A DNA stretch of 64,000 bases from Ereboglobus sp. PH5-10 (GCF_029504735.1 NZ_JAQFIP010000009.1:1-64000), one strand, 5' to 3'; shown: positions 16,566 through 26,367, numbered from the stretch's first letter. Notes: generated by a model from the letters alone, not told the origin. Numbers and translations are program-made.

Positions 16566-17162
16566 TCAGACCTCCTTGTGGTGCTCGTCCTTGTAGAGTT
16601 GCTCGGCCAGCGTGGTCTCGACGTCCTTGCGCCCGGGGCGGCGTTTCACGATGCGCTGAAAGAAGAGGTTGTTTGGAATCTGGAGCAGGCGACCCTCGTC
16701 ATCCCGCAATGTCGTGTAGGCAAAGTTGAGATTGATGACCTTGCCGCGCAATCCGGCGGGGTCGGTGAACTCTATGTCGTCGCCAACCTCGAACGGGCGG
16801 AAAAACAAAATCAGCACGGTGCACGAAAGATTGCTGAGCACGCTCCACATGGCGACAAACCCGACGGCGATCAGCGCGGCCACCGTGCCGATCATCGCCC
16901 AAAGGCTGCCGAGGTCGGCCTCGAACGCGCCGAACACGGCGATCACACCGACAAAAACAAAAAAATACTTGGTCGCGCGCCGCATGGGCTCGGCAAACGT
17001 GGCGCTGGTGCGCATCGACAAAAAGAGCAGCAGCCGCTTGGCGATAAAATACAAGACCGTGATGAATGCGATGTAGACAAGCGCCTTGGGTAGATGGCCG
17101 ACGATGTGCAACGAAACGCGCTTGATGTCATCAATGGTGGACTGTTCGAAGAGCCAGTTCAT
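16566..17162 (-). CDS. Small-conductance mechanosensitive channel, MscS family
   Basis: A 198-residue inner-membrane protein with two or three N-terminal helices, then the MscS pore and beta domain: AALIAVGFVAMWSVLSNLSC, followed by ILFFRPFEVGDDIEF and the IPNNLFFQRIVKR end of the beta domain. It is shorter than E. coli MscS (286 aa) and lacks most of the C-terminal cage domain, a pattern seen in minimal family members. It would release solutes during hypo-osmotic shock. The ATG at 17162 was preferred to a GTG at 17180; neither has a strong ribosome site. Confidence 0.85.
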   Translation of the reverse strand: MNWLFEQSTIDDIKRVSLHIVGHLPKALVYIAFITVLYFIAKRLLLFLSMRTSATFAEPMRRATKYFFVFVGVIAVFGAFEADLGSLWAMIGTVAALIAVGFVAMWSVLSNLSCTVLILFFRPFEVGDDIEFTDPAGLRGKVINLNFAYTTLRDDEGRLLQIPNNLFFQRIVKRRPGRKDVETTLAEQLYKDEHHKEV

Positions 17163-17286
17163 GGGAGTTGCATTGAGCACGCCTTGACGGGGGAAAATCG
17201 CAAGACTTTTGAGGGCGGCACGGAAACAATTGCCACGTGTCCCAACCTAGTTCTTTCATCATCCCCAACCTCCCACTTTTCATCCC

Positions 17287-17697
17287 ATGAAAAAGATTCC
17301 CTCCGCAACCGTGCGGTGTTTGAAAAAAGCCGCGCGCGCCGCGGCGAAAAAATCCCACTCCCCCTACAGCGGGTTTCCCGTCGGGGCGGCAATCCTCGCC
17401 GGCTCCGGCAAAACCTACACCGGCGCCAATGTCGAAAACGCATCCCACGGCCTGTGCAACTGCGCCGAGCGCACCGCCATCTTCACCGCGGTCGCGGGCG
17501 GCGAGCGCGAGGTGCGCTGCGTCGTCGTTTACACGCCCACGAAAACCGCATCCCCGCCCTGCGGCGCGTGCCGCCAGGTGATCAACGAATTCGGCCCGCA
17601 AGCCCGCGTCATCTCCGTTTGCGACAGCGACGACCTGGTCGACACAACGCTCGACATCTTGCTGCCGCGCGCCTTCGGCCCCAAAAACCTGGCCTGA
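17287..17697 (+). CDS. cdd: Cytidine deaminase
   Basis: A 136-residue homotetrameric zinc enzyme converting cytidine and deoxycytidine to the uridine forms. The substrate-binding start SHSPYSGFPVGAAILAGSGK, the catalytic motif NCAERTAIF (zinc Cys and general-base Glu) and the second zinc motif PPCGACRQVINEF are all present. It is full length for the short bacterial type. It stands alone between the channel gene and holA, preceded by a normal AT-rich stretch; 250 bp of featureless DNA follow. Confidence 0.94.
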   Translation: MKKIPSATVRCLKKAARAAAKKSHSPYSGFPVGAAILAGSGKTYTGANVENASHGLCNCAERTAIFTAVAGGEREVRCVVVYTPTKTASPPCGACRQVINEFGPQARVISVCDSDDLVDTTLDILLPRAFGPKNLA

Positions 17698-17949
17698 CTT
17701 TCCGTTCGCAAAAAACAAAACCCGCCGCCCCCGTCGCGCCCTCCCCTTTAAAACAAGCGCCGTGCGCGGCGGCGCGATCAAAAGCATCCACCTTCCGGTC
17801 GGCCGGGTCGCCGACGCCGCGATGCGCGTTGACTTTAATTACCAGGGGAAGCGAAAGGCGCGCGCACGCCCCTCCTCCAGTGATTAAATCGCCCGAAAAC
17901 TTGATTCTTTCTTGTTACCCCGCGCCGCCGTTCGCATCTTGGGGACGAC

Positions 17950-19071
17950 ATGCCAGCTTCCGCCAAACCCTTTATCTTCATCTGCGGCGCCGACGATTTT
18001 CTCGTCAGCCGCGAAGGCAAGGCGCGCTACGATGAAATCGCCGCGACCATCACCGACGAGTTTTCACGCGAAATCATCAACGGCACCGCCAACAACGTCG
18101 CCGAGGTCGAGGCCGCCGTGAACCGCTTCCGCGACAGTGTGCAGACCATCTCCATGTTCGGCGACCGCCGTCTCGTCTGGCTCAAGGACGCCACCTTCCT
18201 CGCCGACAACCAGACCGGGCGCGCCGAGTCAACGCTCGCCCAAGTCGACAACCTCCGGGAAATCCTCGCCGACAACGACCCCGGGCAAGTCGCCATCCTC
18301 ATCACCGCCGCGCCCATCGACAAGCGCCGCAGCTTCTACAAATGGTGCGAGAAAAACGCGGACTTCACCCTTTGCGGCGGGGACTCATCCGACAAGAACA
18401 AGCCCGAGGCATTCGCCCCCATTGTCACCGCGGAAGCGCAAACCCTCGGCGTCACTTTCGGCGCCAACGCCCTCCCGCTCCTCCTTGCCAAGATCGGCCT
18501 CAACACGCGCCTCCTCATCGAGGAAGTCCACAAACTCGCCAACTACCTCAACGACGGCGAAACCGTGATCGAGGAAGCCCACGTCGCCGAACTCACGCCC
18601 AATATCGCCGAGGGCGATTTCTTCGAGGCCACCGAGGCATTTTTCAGCGGAAACCTCCAGCGCACACTCGACGCCATTCACCGTCACTTCTTCAACGGCG
18701 GCGACGCCCGCCCGCTCATCAGTTCGCTTCAAGGCCGCAACCGCCTGCTGCTTCAAACCCGCGCCCTCGTCCATGCCGGAGACCTGCGCATGGGCAATTA
18801 CGGCATCGACAAATCCTCCTTCGAAAAACTCGCCTCGCCCGATTCCTACGGACGCCACTTCGCCGGCGTCACCGAGAAAACCAATTTTAACCTGTTCAGC
18901 CAAAACACCTGGTATCTCGGCCGCCTCGCCTCGCGGCTTCCATCTATGAAGGACCTCATCGACAACCAGCAGGAGTTCCTGGCCGCCTTCGAGGAAATCA
19001 TCCGCCGCTCCAGCGAACAGGAGCAGGTCCTGCGGGAAATGACCCTCCGTTGCCTCGGCAAAAACGCCTAG
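17950..19071 (+). CDS. holA: DNA polymerase III subunit delta
   Basis: A 373-residue clamp-loader subunit that opens the beta sliding clamp. The N-terminal AAA+-like fold without a Walker lysine (FIFICGADDFLVSREGKARY), the SMFGDRRLVWLKDATFLAD strand and the C-terminal helical region with LLLQTRALVHAG are typical of HolA. The ATG at 17950 gives the normal length. The flanking genes share no pathway with it. Confident from overall layout, although HolA proteins diverge strongly between phyla. Confidence 0.85.
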   Translation: MPASAKPFIFICGADDFLVSREGKARYDEIAATITDEFSREIINGTANNVAEVEAAVNRFRDSVQTISMFGDRRLVWLKDATFLADNQTGRAESTLAQVDNLREILADNDPGQVAILITAAPIDKRRSFYKWCEKNADFTLCGGDSSDKNKPEAFAPIVTAEAQTLGVTFGANALPLLLAKIGLNTRLLIEEVHKLANYLNDGETVIEEAHVAELTPNIAEGDFFEATEAFFSGNLQRTLDAIHRHFFNGGDARPLISSLQGRNRLLLQTRALVHAGDLRMGNYGIDKSSFEKLASPDSYGRHFAGVTEKTNFNLFSQNTWYLGRLASRLPSMKDLIDNQQEFLAAFEEIIRRSSEQEQVLREMTLRCLGKNA

Positions 19072-19250
19072 TTCACGCGGAATGCGCATCAAGCGCGCCG
19101 GCGTTCAGCAAGGTCTGAAATCCGGCTTGTGTCGCCCCGAAAAACAAACGGCTTTTCTCCTGTATTTTCACCATCCAAACTCTCAAACTTTCTATTCCGC
19201 GGTTCATTCCGCATGTCAAACCACTCGCAAACTCGTAGACCACACTCATC

Positions 19251-20819
19251 ATGACCTGGCAACGCTTCCAAAAATACCACTACAACAACGCCTCGCTCGG
19301 CCTCTCGCTCGACATCAGTCGCATCCCGTTCCCGGACGATTTCTTCGCGAACATGGAACCCGCCGCGCAGCGCGCCTTCGCCGCCATGGCCGAGCTCGAG
19401 CGCGGCGCCATCGCCAATCCCGACGAAAACCGCATGGTCGGCCACTACTGGCTCCGCAACGCCGCCCTCGCCCCCACCGCCGAGCTCCGCGACGCCATCA
19501 CCGGCACCCTCGCCTCCATTAAGGACTTCGCCGCCAAAATCCACTCCGGCGAAATCAAGGGCTCCACCGGCAAGAAGTTCACCGACCTGCTCGTCGTCGG
19601 CATCGGCGGCTCCGCGCTCGGACCGCAACTCGTCCAGCACGCCCTCGGCCAGCCCCGCCGCGACAAAATGGACATCCACTTCTTCGACAACACCGACCCC
19701 GACGGCATCGACTACGTGCTCGACACGCTCCGCCGCCGCCTCGACCGCACCCTCGTCATTGTCATCTCCAAATCCGGCGGCACCGTCGAAACCCGCAACG
19801 GCCAGCTCGAGGCCGCCGCCGCCTTCCGCGCCGCCAAGCTCGACTACGCCAAGCACTTCATCGCCATCACCGGCGCCGGCAGCAAACTCGACCAAACCGC
19901 CACCGCCGAAGCCTGGCTCGCCCGTTTCCCCATGTGGGACTGGGTCGGCGGCCGCACCTCCGAACTCTCCGCCGTCGGCCTCCTCCCCGCCGCGCTCCAA
20001 GGCATCGACATCGACGCCATGCTCGCCGGCGCAGCCGCCATGGACGAGGTCACCCGCCGCGCCGACACCGCGCGCAACCCCGCCGCCCTCCTTGCCCTCA
20101 TGTGGCACCACGCGACCGACGGACGCGGCGCGAAGGACATGGTCATCCTCCCCTACAAGGACCGCCTGCTCCTCTTCTCGCGCTACCTCCAGCAACTCGT
20201 CATGGAGTCGCTCGGCAAGGAACTCGACCTCGCCGGCGCCGTTGTCAACCAAGGCATCGCCGTTTACGGCAACAAAGGCTCCACCGACCAGCACGCCTAC
20301 GTGCAGCAACTCCGCGAGGGCGTGAACAACTTCTTCATCACCTTCATCGAAGTCCTCAAGGACCGCCCCGCCAAGACCGCCATCGAGGTCGAGCCCGGCG
20401 TCACCACCGGCGACTACCTGCAAGGCTTCTACCTCGGCACCCGCGCCGCGCTCACCGAAAAAGACCGCCACTCGATCACGATCACCGTCGCCGACATCTC
20501 CCCGCGCACGCTCGGCATGTTGATCGCCCTCTACGAGCGCGCCGTCGGCCTCTACGCGAGCCTCGTCAATATCAACGCCTATCACCAACCCGGCGTCGAG
20601 GCGGGCAAAAAAGCCGCCACCGCCGTGATCGCCCTCAAGCAAAAACTCATGGCCGCGCTCCAGGCGCCCGACGCCAAGCCCGCCACCGCCGAGCAACTCG
20701 CCGCGCAAGTCGGCGGCGATCCCGAGCTCGCCTTCAAAATCCTGGAGCACCTCGCCGCCAACAAAGCCGTCAAAAAGAAGGCCAACATAAACCCCTTCAA
20801 ATCCAAGTATCGGCTCTGA
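19251..20819 (+). CDS. pgi: Glucose-6-phosphate isomerase
   Basis: A 522-residue cytoplasmic enzyme interconverting glucose 6-phosphate and fructose 6-phosphate. Visible SIS-fold features include [19 protein letters not shown], the phosphate-binding [40 protein letters not shown] with the active-site His/Gln, and the C-terminal [17 protein letters not shown] with the catalytic Lys. It is the long bacterial-type enzyme. It starts 180 bp after holA and is followed by an inverted repeat, so it is probably monocistronic. Confidence 0.95.
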   Translation: MTWQRFQKYHYNNASLGLSLDISRIPFPDDFFANMEPAAQRAFAAMAELERGAIANPDENRMVGHYWLRNAALAPTAELRDAITGTLASIKDFAAKIHSGEIKGSTGKKFTDLLVVGIGGSALGPQLVQHALGQPRRDKMDIHFFDNTDPDGIDYVLDTLRRRLDRTLVIVISKSGGTVETRNGQLEAAAAFRAAKLDYAKHFIAITGAGSKLDQTATAEAWLARFPMWDWVGGRTSELSAVGLLPAALQGIDIDAMLAGAAAMDEVTRRADTARNPAALLALMWHHATDGRGAKDMVILPYKDRLLLFSRYLQQLVMESLGKELDLAGAVVNQGIAVYGNKGSTDQHAYVQQLREGVNNFFITFIEVLKDRPAKTAIEVEPGVTTGDYLQGFYLGTRAALTEKDRHSITITVADISPRTLGMLIALYERAVGLYASLVNINAYHQPGVEAGKKAATAVIALKQKLMAALQAPDAKPATAEQLAAQVGGDPELAFKILEHLAANKAVKKKANINPFKSKYRL

Positions 20820-20823
20820 TAGC

Positions 20824-20928
20824 AAAAAATTAACCACAGAGAGCACGGAGAGACACAGAGTCCCGAATAGAAAAAAGAACTCTGCCTTTCCACCTCTCCG
20901 TGCTCATCCGCGTCCTCCGTGGTTAATC
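20824..20928. repeat. Imperfect inverted repeat downstream of pgi
   Basis: TTAACCACAGAGAGCACGGA at 20829 pairs imperfectly with TCCGTGCTC at 20906 and CTCCGTGGTTAA at 20916. Such CACAGAGAGCACGGAGA-type arms are a common interspersed repeat in related genomes (family knowledge). It may also end the pgi transcript, but no T-run is present. Confidence 0.6.
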
Positions 20929-20965
20929 AATTCCGATTCCTCCCGCCTCCTCCATCCTCTCCTCC

Positions 20966-21538
20966 ATGTCTTCCCCCATCCCCGGCGCCCTCCTGCTCTG
21001 CATCGACCTGCAAGATATCTTCCTGAAAGCCATGCCCGACGCCGGGCGACTTTCCTCGCGCTGCGAATTCGCCATCGAAGCCGCGCGCCTGCTCGGCATC
21101 CCCGTTGCCTTCACCGAGCAAGTCCCGCAAAAGCTCGGCCCCACCGCGCCGCAATTCCTAAAAGCCGCCGCCGGAAGCACGCGCCGCAAGCCGCTGCAGC
21201 TCGCAAAAAATACCTTCTCCGCGCTGGCTGACGACGGCATCCGCGAAACCCTCCTCGAAAAACACAAAGTCGAGCACCTCATCCTCTGCGGCATCGAAAC
21301 CCCTATCTGCGTCTATCAAACCGCGCTCGACGCCATCAACAGCGACCTGCAAGTCACGCTCCTCACCGATTGCCTCAGCGCCCGCCGCCCCGACGATTCC
21401 CGCGACGCATTGAACGCCCTCATCCGCCTCGGCGTCTACGCCCTCCCCTCGGAAACCATCTTCTACAGCGTGGTGGGCACCACCGAACACCCGGCATTCA
21501 AAGATTTCACGAAGTTGGTGAAGAAGTATTCGACATAG
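20966..21538 (+). CDS. Isochorismatase-like / nicotinamidase-like cysteine hydrolase
   Basis: A 190-residue hydrolase of the isochorismatase fold. The catalytic Asp is in LLCIDLQDIFLKA near residue 13, a Lys sits in the AKNTFSAL segment, and the Cys lies in LILCGIETPICVYQTALDAI near residue 118. This Asp-Lys-Cys triad marks the family, which includes nicotinamidases and many hydrolases of unknown substrate. It is full length. The next gene starts 15 bp after its stop on the same strand but has a very different base composition. Substrate not assignable. Confidence 0.85.
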   Translation: MSSPIPGALLLCIDLQDIFLKAMPDAGRLSSRCEFAIEAARLLGIPVAFTEQVPQKLGPTAPQFLKAAAGSTRRKPLQLAKNTFSALADDGIRETLLEKHKVEHLILCGIETPICVYQTALDAINSDLQVTLLTDCLSARRPDDSRDALNALIRLGVYALPSETIFYSVVGTTEHPAFKDFTKLVKKYST

Positions 21539-21552
21539 TATTCATAAAGAAC

Positions 21553-22503
21553 ATGGGATACCCAATTGATGACAAACTGGTGGTAGGGATTTCTACAAAC
21601 GCTTTGTTTGATCTGCGCATTGAGCACAGTGTATTTGAGGAAAAAGGACTAGATGCATATAAAAAAATTCAACACGAAAAACGCCACGCCATCCTCCCAA
21701 AAGGATGTGCTTTTCCTTTCATCAGACGTTTTCTCAAAATTAATGAAATATATCACGAGGAGAAACCAGTAGAAGTCATCTTGCTCTCACGAAATAATCC
21801 AGAGATAAGCCCCCGTGTATTTCGATCCATACAAGAATACAAGCTAAACATCACACGCGCCTGCTTCACATCAGGAGATGCACCATACAAATATATTCCT
21901 GCATTTAATGTATCTCTTTTCCTGACGGCAAATGCGAAGGATGCCAAAGAGGCCATATTAAATAAATATCCAGCAGGTGTTATACTTCCGACTATCATTC
22001 ATGATGATGAAAATGATTCTGAACTGCGTATTGCATTCGATTTCGATGGTGTTATAGCTGACGATGAAGCTGAAAAAGTTTACAAAAAATCAAATCAACT
22101 TGATTTATTTCACCAGCATGAAGTCGAAAACGTAAATATACCGCTGAACCCAGGAGTGTTAGCTAGCTTTTTTAAAAAAATCTCTTTTTTCCAGAAATTG
22201 GAATCAAAAAGACTTCAAAAAAATTATATAAAAAACAAAATTCTGAAAACGGCAATTATTACAGCCCGAAACGCCCCTTCTCATGAAAGAGCAATCAACA
22301 CATTAAAATCTTGGAATGTTGAGGTTGATGAAATGTTCTTTTTGGGAGGAATAGAAAAAAAGAGAATATTAGAAACCTTAAAACCTCATATATTTTTCGA
22401 CGATCAACTTGATCACCTCGACACTCGAATCAAAGACATTCCATTAGTGCATATTCCTTTCGGAATAGCAAATGAACCGAAAAAGATTAAAAAGGATAAT
22501 TAA
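21553..22503 (+). CDS. 5'-nucleotidase, cytosolic type I-like (PF06189-type)
   Basis: A 316-residue HAD-like phosphatase of nucleoside monophosphates. The N-terminus DDKLVVGISTNALFDLRIEH and the central IAFDFDGVIADDEAEKVYKK (catalytic DxD) match bacterial 5'-nucleotidases related to cN-I. ILKTAIITARNAPSHERAIN and FFDDQLDHLD complete the HAD motifs. The gene is far more AT-rich than both neighbours and fits tightly between them (15 bp and 13 bp), so it looks like a horizontally acquired gene that landed inside a compact cluster. It could feed nucleosides to salvage, but no regulatory link is visible. Confidence 0.85.
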   Translation: MGYPIDDKLVVGISTNALFDLRIEHSVFEEKGLDAYKKIQHEKRHAILPKGCAFPFIRRFLKINEIYHEEKPVEVILLSRNNPEISPRVFRSIQEYKLNITRACFTSGDAPYKYIPAFNVSLFLTANAKDAKEAILNKYPAGVILPTIIHDDENDSELRIAFDFDGVIADDEAEKVYKKSNQLDLFHQHEVENVNIPLNPGVLASFFKKISFFQKLESKRLQKNYIKNKILKTAIITARNAPSHERAINTLKSWNVEVDEMFFLGGIEKKRILETLKPHIFFDDQLDHLDTRIKDIPLVHIPFGIANEPKKIKKDN

Positions 22504-22515
22504 CCTTTCCTCACC

Positions 22516-23535
22516 ATGCCCGACTCCCCCCAGCTCACCGTCCGCGACCTTCGCTCACAAGACACGCCTTCAGGCGCGCCTTTCACCGGCACCTACATTC
22601 TCAAGCGCTGCACGGCCAAGACCGCTTCGAACGGCAATCCGTTTCTCTCAATCGAAGTCGGCGATCGCACCGGTTCGTTCAACGCCAACCTCTTCGCCGA
22701 TCATCCGCAGTTCGACACCACCCGCTCGCTCGCCGAGGGCTCGCCCGTCTGCATCGAGGGCCGCGTCGATCACTTCAACGGACGCCTCTCGCCCAGAATC
22801 CTCAAGCTCACCCCGCTTACCGAGGAGGAACTCGTCCAGAATCCCGACCTGCTCGAAAACCTTGTCGAAACCCCGCCCGAAAACGCCGACGCGCTCTGGG
22901 CCGAATTTCAAAGCTACATCGATTCCATCGCGCACGACGAACTCCGCATGACCGTGCGCGGTGTCTTCGAGGAAATCGGCGACGCCTTTCGCGCCTCCGC
23001 CGCCGCAGTCGCCATGCACCACGCCTACCGCCACGGCCTGCTTGAGCACACCACGCACATGGCGCGCGCCGCCAAGGCGCTTTTCCCCGTCTATCCCGAA
23101 GTCAACCCCGACCTCGCCATGGCCGGCATCCTCCTCCACGACACCGGCAAAACCATCGAATACGAAGGCGCGTTCGCCACGCGCCGCTCGCGCAAGGGCA
23201 TCCTCCAGGGCCACGTCGTCCTCGGCTACCAAATCGCTCGCAAACACGGACTCAAGGCCCGCCTCAACGCCGACCTCCTCGAGCGCCTTGAGCACATTAT
23301 CCTCTCGCACCAAGGCGAACCCGAATGGGGCGCGGCCATCTACGCCGCCACGCCCGAGGCCGTCTTCGTTTCAATGGTCGACAACCTCGACGCCAAAATG
23401 GGCATGGTTCAGCGCACCCTTCGTCAGGCGACCCCCGACGACGAATTCTCCGAACGACTCCCCGGCCTCAACTCACAACTCCTCGTCACACCGCCCCTCA
23501 TCAACGTGACAACAAGCACGCCGCCCGCCCCGTAA
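22516..23535 (+). CDS. YhaM-like 3'-5' exoribonuclease (OB-fold plus HD domain)
   Basis: A 339-residue protein. The N-terminal OB-fold (FTGTYILKRCTAKTASNG, then FLSIEVGDRTGSFNANLFA) is followed by a metal-dependent HD domain. Metal ligands are seen in HHAYRHGLLEHTTHMARAA, MAGILLHDTGKTIEYE, and HIILSHQGEPEWGAA. This order is that of B. subtilis YhaM, a 3'-5' exonuclease acting on RNA and some DNA. It lies 12 bp after the 5'-nucleotidase gene. Within a few kb of an RNA repair island it is a possible functional partner, but adjacency is not close enough to prove it. Confidence 0.85.
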   Translation: MPDSPQLTVRDLRSQDTPSGAPFTGTYILKRCTAKTASNGNPFLSIEVGDRTGSFNANLFADHPQFDTTRSLAEGSPVCIEGRVDHFNGRLSPRILKLTPLTEEELVQNPDLLENLVETPPENADALWAEFQSYIDSIAHDELRMTVRGVFEEIGDAFRASAAAVAMHHAYRHGLLEHTTHMARAAKALFPVYPEVNPDLAMAGILLHDTGKTIEYEGAFATRRSRKGILQGHVVLGYQIARKHGLKARLNADLLERLEHIILSHQGEPEWGAAIYAATPEAVFVSMVDNLDAKMGMVQRTLRQATPDDEFSERLPGLNSQLLVTPPLINVTTSTPPAP

Positions 23536-23675
23536 CCGGGACTCCCGCCAACATCATTGCGATTCATTTCGGGTGACCGGATTGAAGGTCGCAACGCGAG
23601 GTGAACACAACACCCGAAAAAAACCCGGACGAAATATAGTCGCGAGCATGTTCGATTTGCTCAGTCCCATCTTTT

Positions 23676-23738
23676 GGTAGGGCGAACCCTCCGGGTGAGC
23701 CGAAACATTCTCGCCTCGCCCGGAGGGTTCGCCCTACC
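23676..23738. repeat. Interspersed palindromic repeat, family A copy 1
   Basis: GGTAGGGCGAACCCTCCGGG pairs with CCCGGAGGGTTCGCCCTACC around a short centre holding GTGAGCCG. Three more copies lie at 31041, 44580 and 63431. It sits between convergent genes, where such hairpins can also end transcripts. Confidence 0.85.
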
Positions 23739-23784
23739 CAAAAAGCATCTCCCCGCGATAGTTCACATCGAAAAGCTCAATCTA

Positions 23785-24519
23785 TCACTGCATCCCAAGT
23801 TGCGGTGCTCCTGCCGAAACTTTGGACAAAACAATCGGCTCGCGAGGTCCGAGATGGCGCGGTTTGTGCGGAAATATATAAATCTCCAGCATCGCGAATG
23901 TGCGCGAAACAACCTCGCGGATTTCCGTGCGGATTGAATGGCGGAAAACAACGTCGCGCGCGCAAAATCCGATTGCGCCGATTCCGTTCGCACGCGCCAG
24001 CGTCACGGCGCGCGTGTTGTGATAACGCTGCGTGACAATCACCACGCGATCCGACAGGCCGAAAATTTCCTTCGCGCGAACGACCGAGTCATAAGTGCGA
24101 AACCCGGCGAAATCGCACGTGATCGCGTCCGCTGGCACACCGCGCGCAATGAGCGCGTTTTTCATCGCCGTCGGCTCGTCGTAATCGGCGCTATGATTGT
24201 CACCGCTCACAAGCAAATGCCGCGCCTTTCCCGCGTGATACAGCGCCGCCGCCGCGTCCATGCGCGAAACAAAGTGCATGTTTTCGCGACCATCGGCCAG
24301 ATGCGAGCTCGCCCCCAGCACAAGCCCGACATCGCGCGCCGGAACGGACGCAATATCATCGTATATATAATCCCGGCTTGCCGTGATTATATAATAATTC
24401 GCGAACGCGACAAACAACACGCTTGCGACCGCCAGCGCGCCGGCCACGCGCAGCCAACGGATGCGACGATGAAAAGGCGTCGCTGCGTCGGGTTCTTGTT
24501 TTCGTATAAAGAATCGCAT
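23785..24519 (-). CDS. SanA/YdcF-like DUF218 membrane-anchored protein
   Basis: A 244-residue protein with one N-terminal membrane helix (VAGALAVASVLFVAFANYYI). It is followed by the DUF218 domain: VGLVLGASSHLADGRENMHF, LLVSGDNHSADYDEPTAMKN, and VVIVTQRYHNTRAVTLARAN. This is the arrangement of E. coli SanA, an inner-membrane protein linked to envelope barrier function and vancomycin exclusion at high temperature. The biochemical activity of the family is unclear. It is convergent with the YhaM-like gene, separated by the family A palindrome. Confidence 0.85.
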   Translation of the reverse strand: MRFFIRKQEPDAATPFHRRIRWLRVAGALAVASVLFVAFANYYIITASRDYIYDDIASVPARDVGLVLGASSHLADGRENMHFVSRMDAAAALYHAGKARHLLVSGDNHSADYDEPTAMKNALIARGVPADAITCDFAGFRTYDSVVRAKEIFGLSDRVVIVTQRYHNTRAVTLARANGIGAIGFCARDVVFRHSIRTEIREVVSRTFAMLEIYIFPHKPRHLGPREPIVLSKVSAGAPQLGMQ

Positions 24520-24612
24520 GGCGTGATGATGAAAGGCGGCTTGGTTGCGAACCGATTGATTGCACCCGCCGCGCGCCGCGCGAGATTATATTCGCCGGTG
24601 TGAATAAGTTCT

Positions 24613-24755
24613 TTTGGAGTGCGGCACTTCAGTGCCGCTTTGATCAGGGCGATTCATCGCTCCGCCACGCGTTCAGCCCCCTGTTCGATGAAGAAAAAGG
24701 CAGCGGGATGAATCCCGCTGCCCAAAGCGGCGATAAATCGCCGCGCTCCATAACG
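24613..24755. repeat. Cluster of three short hairpins (TTTGGAGTGCGG family)
   Basis: Three tight hairpins in a row: GCGGCACTTCAGTGCCGC, then GGCAGCGGGATGAATCCCGC with TGCC closing it, then GCGGCGATAAATCGCCGC. The outer arms TTTTGGAGTGCGG and CGCGCTCCATAA resemble those of the palindrome at 5324-5557. It lies between the divergent sanA-like gene and the end of rtcB. Confidence 0.7.
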
Positions 24756-24798
24756 TTTCCCGTCGCTTTTACTAAACGGCCCTGTGGAGCCGCGCCCC

Positions 24799-26340
24799 TT
24801 ACTCAACAGCCTCAGCGTCGCCCTCGCGGCGCTGGGCTTTGTGGGCCTCGCGTTTTTCTCGGCGGACGCGCATCCAGTGCGGCTCGGGCGCCTCGCCGGC
24901 CATGATGCAGCCGCGGGGCTGGATTTCGCCGACGACGGTCGCGAGGCCGAAGCGCTCGATTTGCGCCTTCACTTTTGTCGCGTCCTTGTAGCCGAGCGGG
25001 GACTCGGAGAGGTCGGGCGCGCCGTTGTGCCAGCGGATGTCGAGGCCCGCGGTCGTCTCGGCGAGCGTTTGTTGCACGCGCGCGGGATCGAGTTCGCCGT
25101 CGGCGTCGCGGTAGCCGCGGAGCATGGCGGAGCGCGAGAGGTTGCGACCCGCGCCGTGCGGACAGAACGAGAGGTATTCGTCGTTGTCCGCGCCGAGCAC
25201 GAGGAGGATTTCGCGCGCCATGTTGAGCGGAATCAAGCCGAGGAGCGGACGGCCTTGCGCGTCGCGCCAGGCGGGGGTCGCGCCTTTGCCGTGCATGAAG
25301 ACACCCTCGCCGCGCTTCCAGACGAAGTTGTGCTCGTTGCCGATCTGCACGAGCGCGCGCTGGCCGAGGCGGCGCAGGAGCGCGGCGTGGATTTGCGCGT
25401 GGTTCTCGCGCGTCCAGCGGGCGATGTATTGCAACGCGTCCCAGTAGTCGCGGCCCTCGGGTGAGTCGGCGGCGAGCCACGCGGCGGAGTCGGGCACGTC
25501 CTTCGCGTTTTCATCGCACCACTTGCGCGCGGCGACATGGCCGCGCTTGAAGAGGTCGGCGCCGAGGCCGCGCGAGCCGTGATGCGTGACGAGGACGTTG
25601 AACTCGCCGTCGCGGCGCATGATCCACCCGGCCAGCTCGGTGTATCCCGCGGATTCGAGCGCGGCGCGCTGTGTATCGGAAAACTGGATACGCCCGACGT
25701 AGGCGAAGTGGTTGCCGTCGCCCTGTGTGCCCATGAAATCCTGCGCGCGAGAGCGGAGATTTTTCAGGAAACGGTTTTCCCATACCGGTTCGTCGAGCAC
25801 GGGCGAGGTCCATTGCTCGCCGCGGCGGCGTTCGCCCGCGCCGAAGTGCGTGAGCTTGAAGAGATGGTCCATGATTTCCTGCGTCGGATGGTTCGCCGGG
25901 AAAAACGTGGCGAACATGGAGCAGCAAATGTCGGACGAGTGCGCGCCGGGAATGATCGCGTTTTCGACGGCGATTGCGCCGCCGACTGGAATGCACGCGC
26001 GTTGCGGGCCGGACGGGCACGCGTCGGGCATGATGACGCCGCGCTGCACGACGGGCATCGTGAGCAGTTCGCGCATGCGCTGGCGGGCAAGTTCGACGTT
26101 GGCGATTTCCTCCGGCGTTTCCGCCTCAATCGCCTCGGCAAGCGGCGCGGGCTCGTGGCGCGGCAAGGCGACGATGAGCTGTTTCGGAAACTCGGCCTCG
26201 AGTTGCGCGAGCATGTGCGCGCGCGGGAGTCCGGACGCCTCGAGTTCGCGGGCGCGACGGAGCGCAGGGCCGAGGCGTTTGCCCTCGTGCCAGCCGGCGG
26301 CGATGAGATCGCGTGCTTTGATTTCCATGTTGGTATTCAT
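24799..26340 (-). CDS. rtcB: RtcB-family RNA-splicing ligase
   Basis: A 513-residue GTP- and Mn-dependent ligase that joins 2',3'-cyclic-phosphate or 3'-phosphate ends to 5'-OH ends, as left by many tRNA-cleaving toxins. Metal and catalytic motifs are visible: AHSSDICCSMFAT (Asp and Cys), GTQGDGNHFAYV, THHGSRGLGADL, and the C-terminal FMHGKGATPAW with the His that is guanylylated. GDGNHF and HGKGAT differ from the canonical GGGNHF and HRKGAT, as in divergent RtcB paralogues. It is longer than E. coli RtcB (408 aa). The ATG at 26340 is the first that follows a stretch without coding features. The HNH gene lies 110 bp upstream on the same strand. Confidence 0.93.
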   Translation of the reverse strand: MNTNMEIKARDLIAAGWHEGKRLGPALRRARELEASGLPRAHMLAQLEAEFPKQLIVALPRHEPAPLAEAIEAETPEEIANVELARQRMRELLTMPVVQRGVIMPDACPSGPQRACIPVGGAIAVENAIIPGAHSSDICCSMFATFFPANHPTQEIMDHLFKLTHFGAGERRRGEQWTSPVLDEPVWENRFLKNLRSRAQDFMGTQGDGNHFAYVGRIQFSDTQRAALESAGYTELAGWIMRRDGEFNVLVTHHGSRGLGADLFKRGHVAARKWCDENAKDVPDSAAWLAADSPEGRDYWDALQYIARWTRENHAQIHAALLRRLGQRALVQIGNEHNFVWKRGEGVFMHGKGATPAWRDAQGRPLLGLIPLNMAREILLVLGADNDEYLSFCPHGAGRNLSRSAMLRGYRDADGELDPARVQQTLAETTAGLDIRWHNGAPDLSESPLGYKDATKVKAQIERFGLATVVGEIQPRGCIMAGEAPEPHWMRVRREKREAHKAQRREGDAEAVE

Positions 26341-26367
26341 AATGTGTGTGTTTTTTTGAGAATTGGA

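Noticed and set aside
19089-20846. A 585-codon leftward frame opposite pgi
   Set aside because: Glycine/alanine/valine-rich antisense product with no motif; pgi is certain on the other strand.
21553-22503. Treating the 5'-nucleotidase as a continuation of the upstream hydrolase reading frame
   Set aside because: The frame is open upstream but overlaps the hydrolase gene out of frame; family sequence begins at the ATG at 21553.
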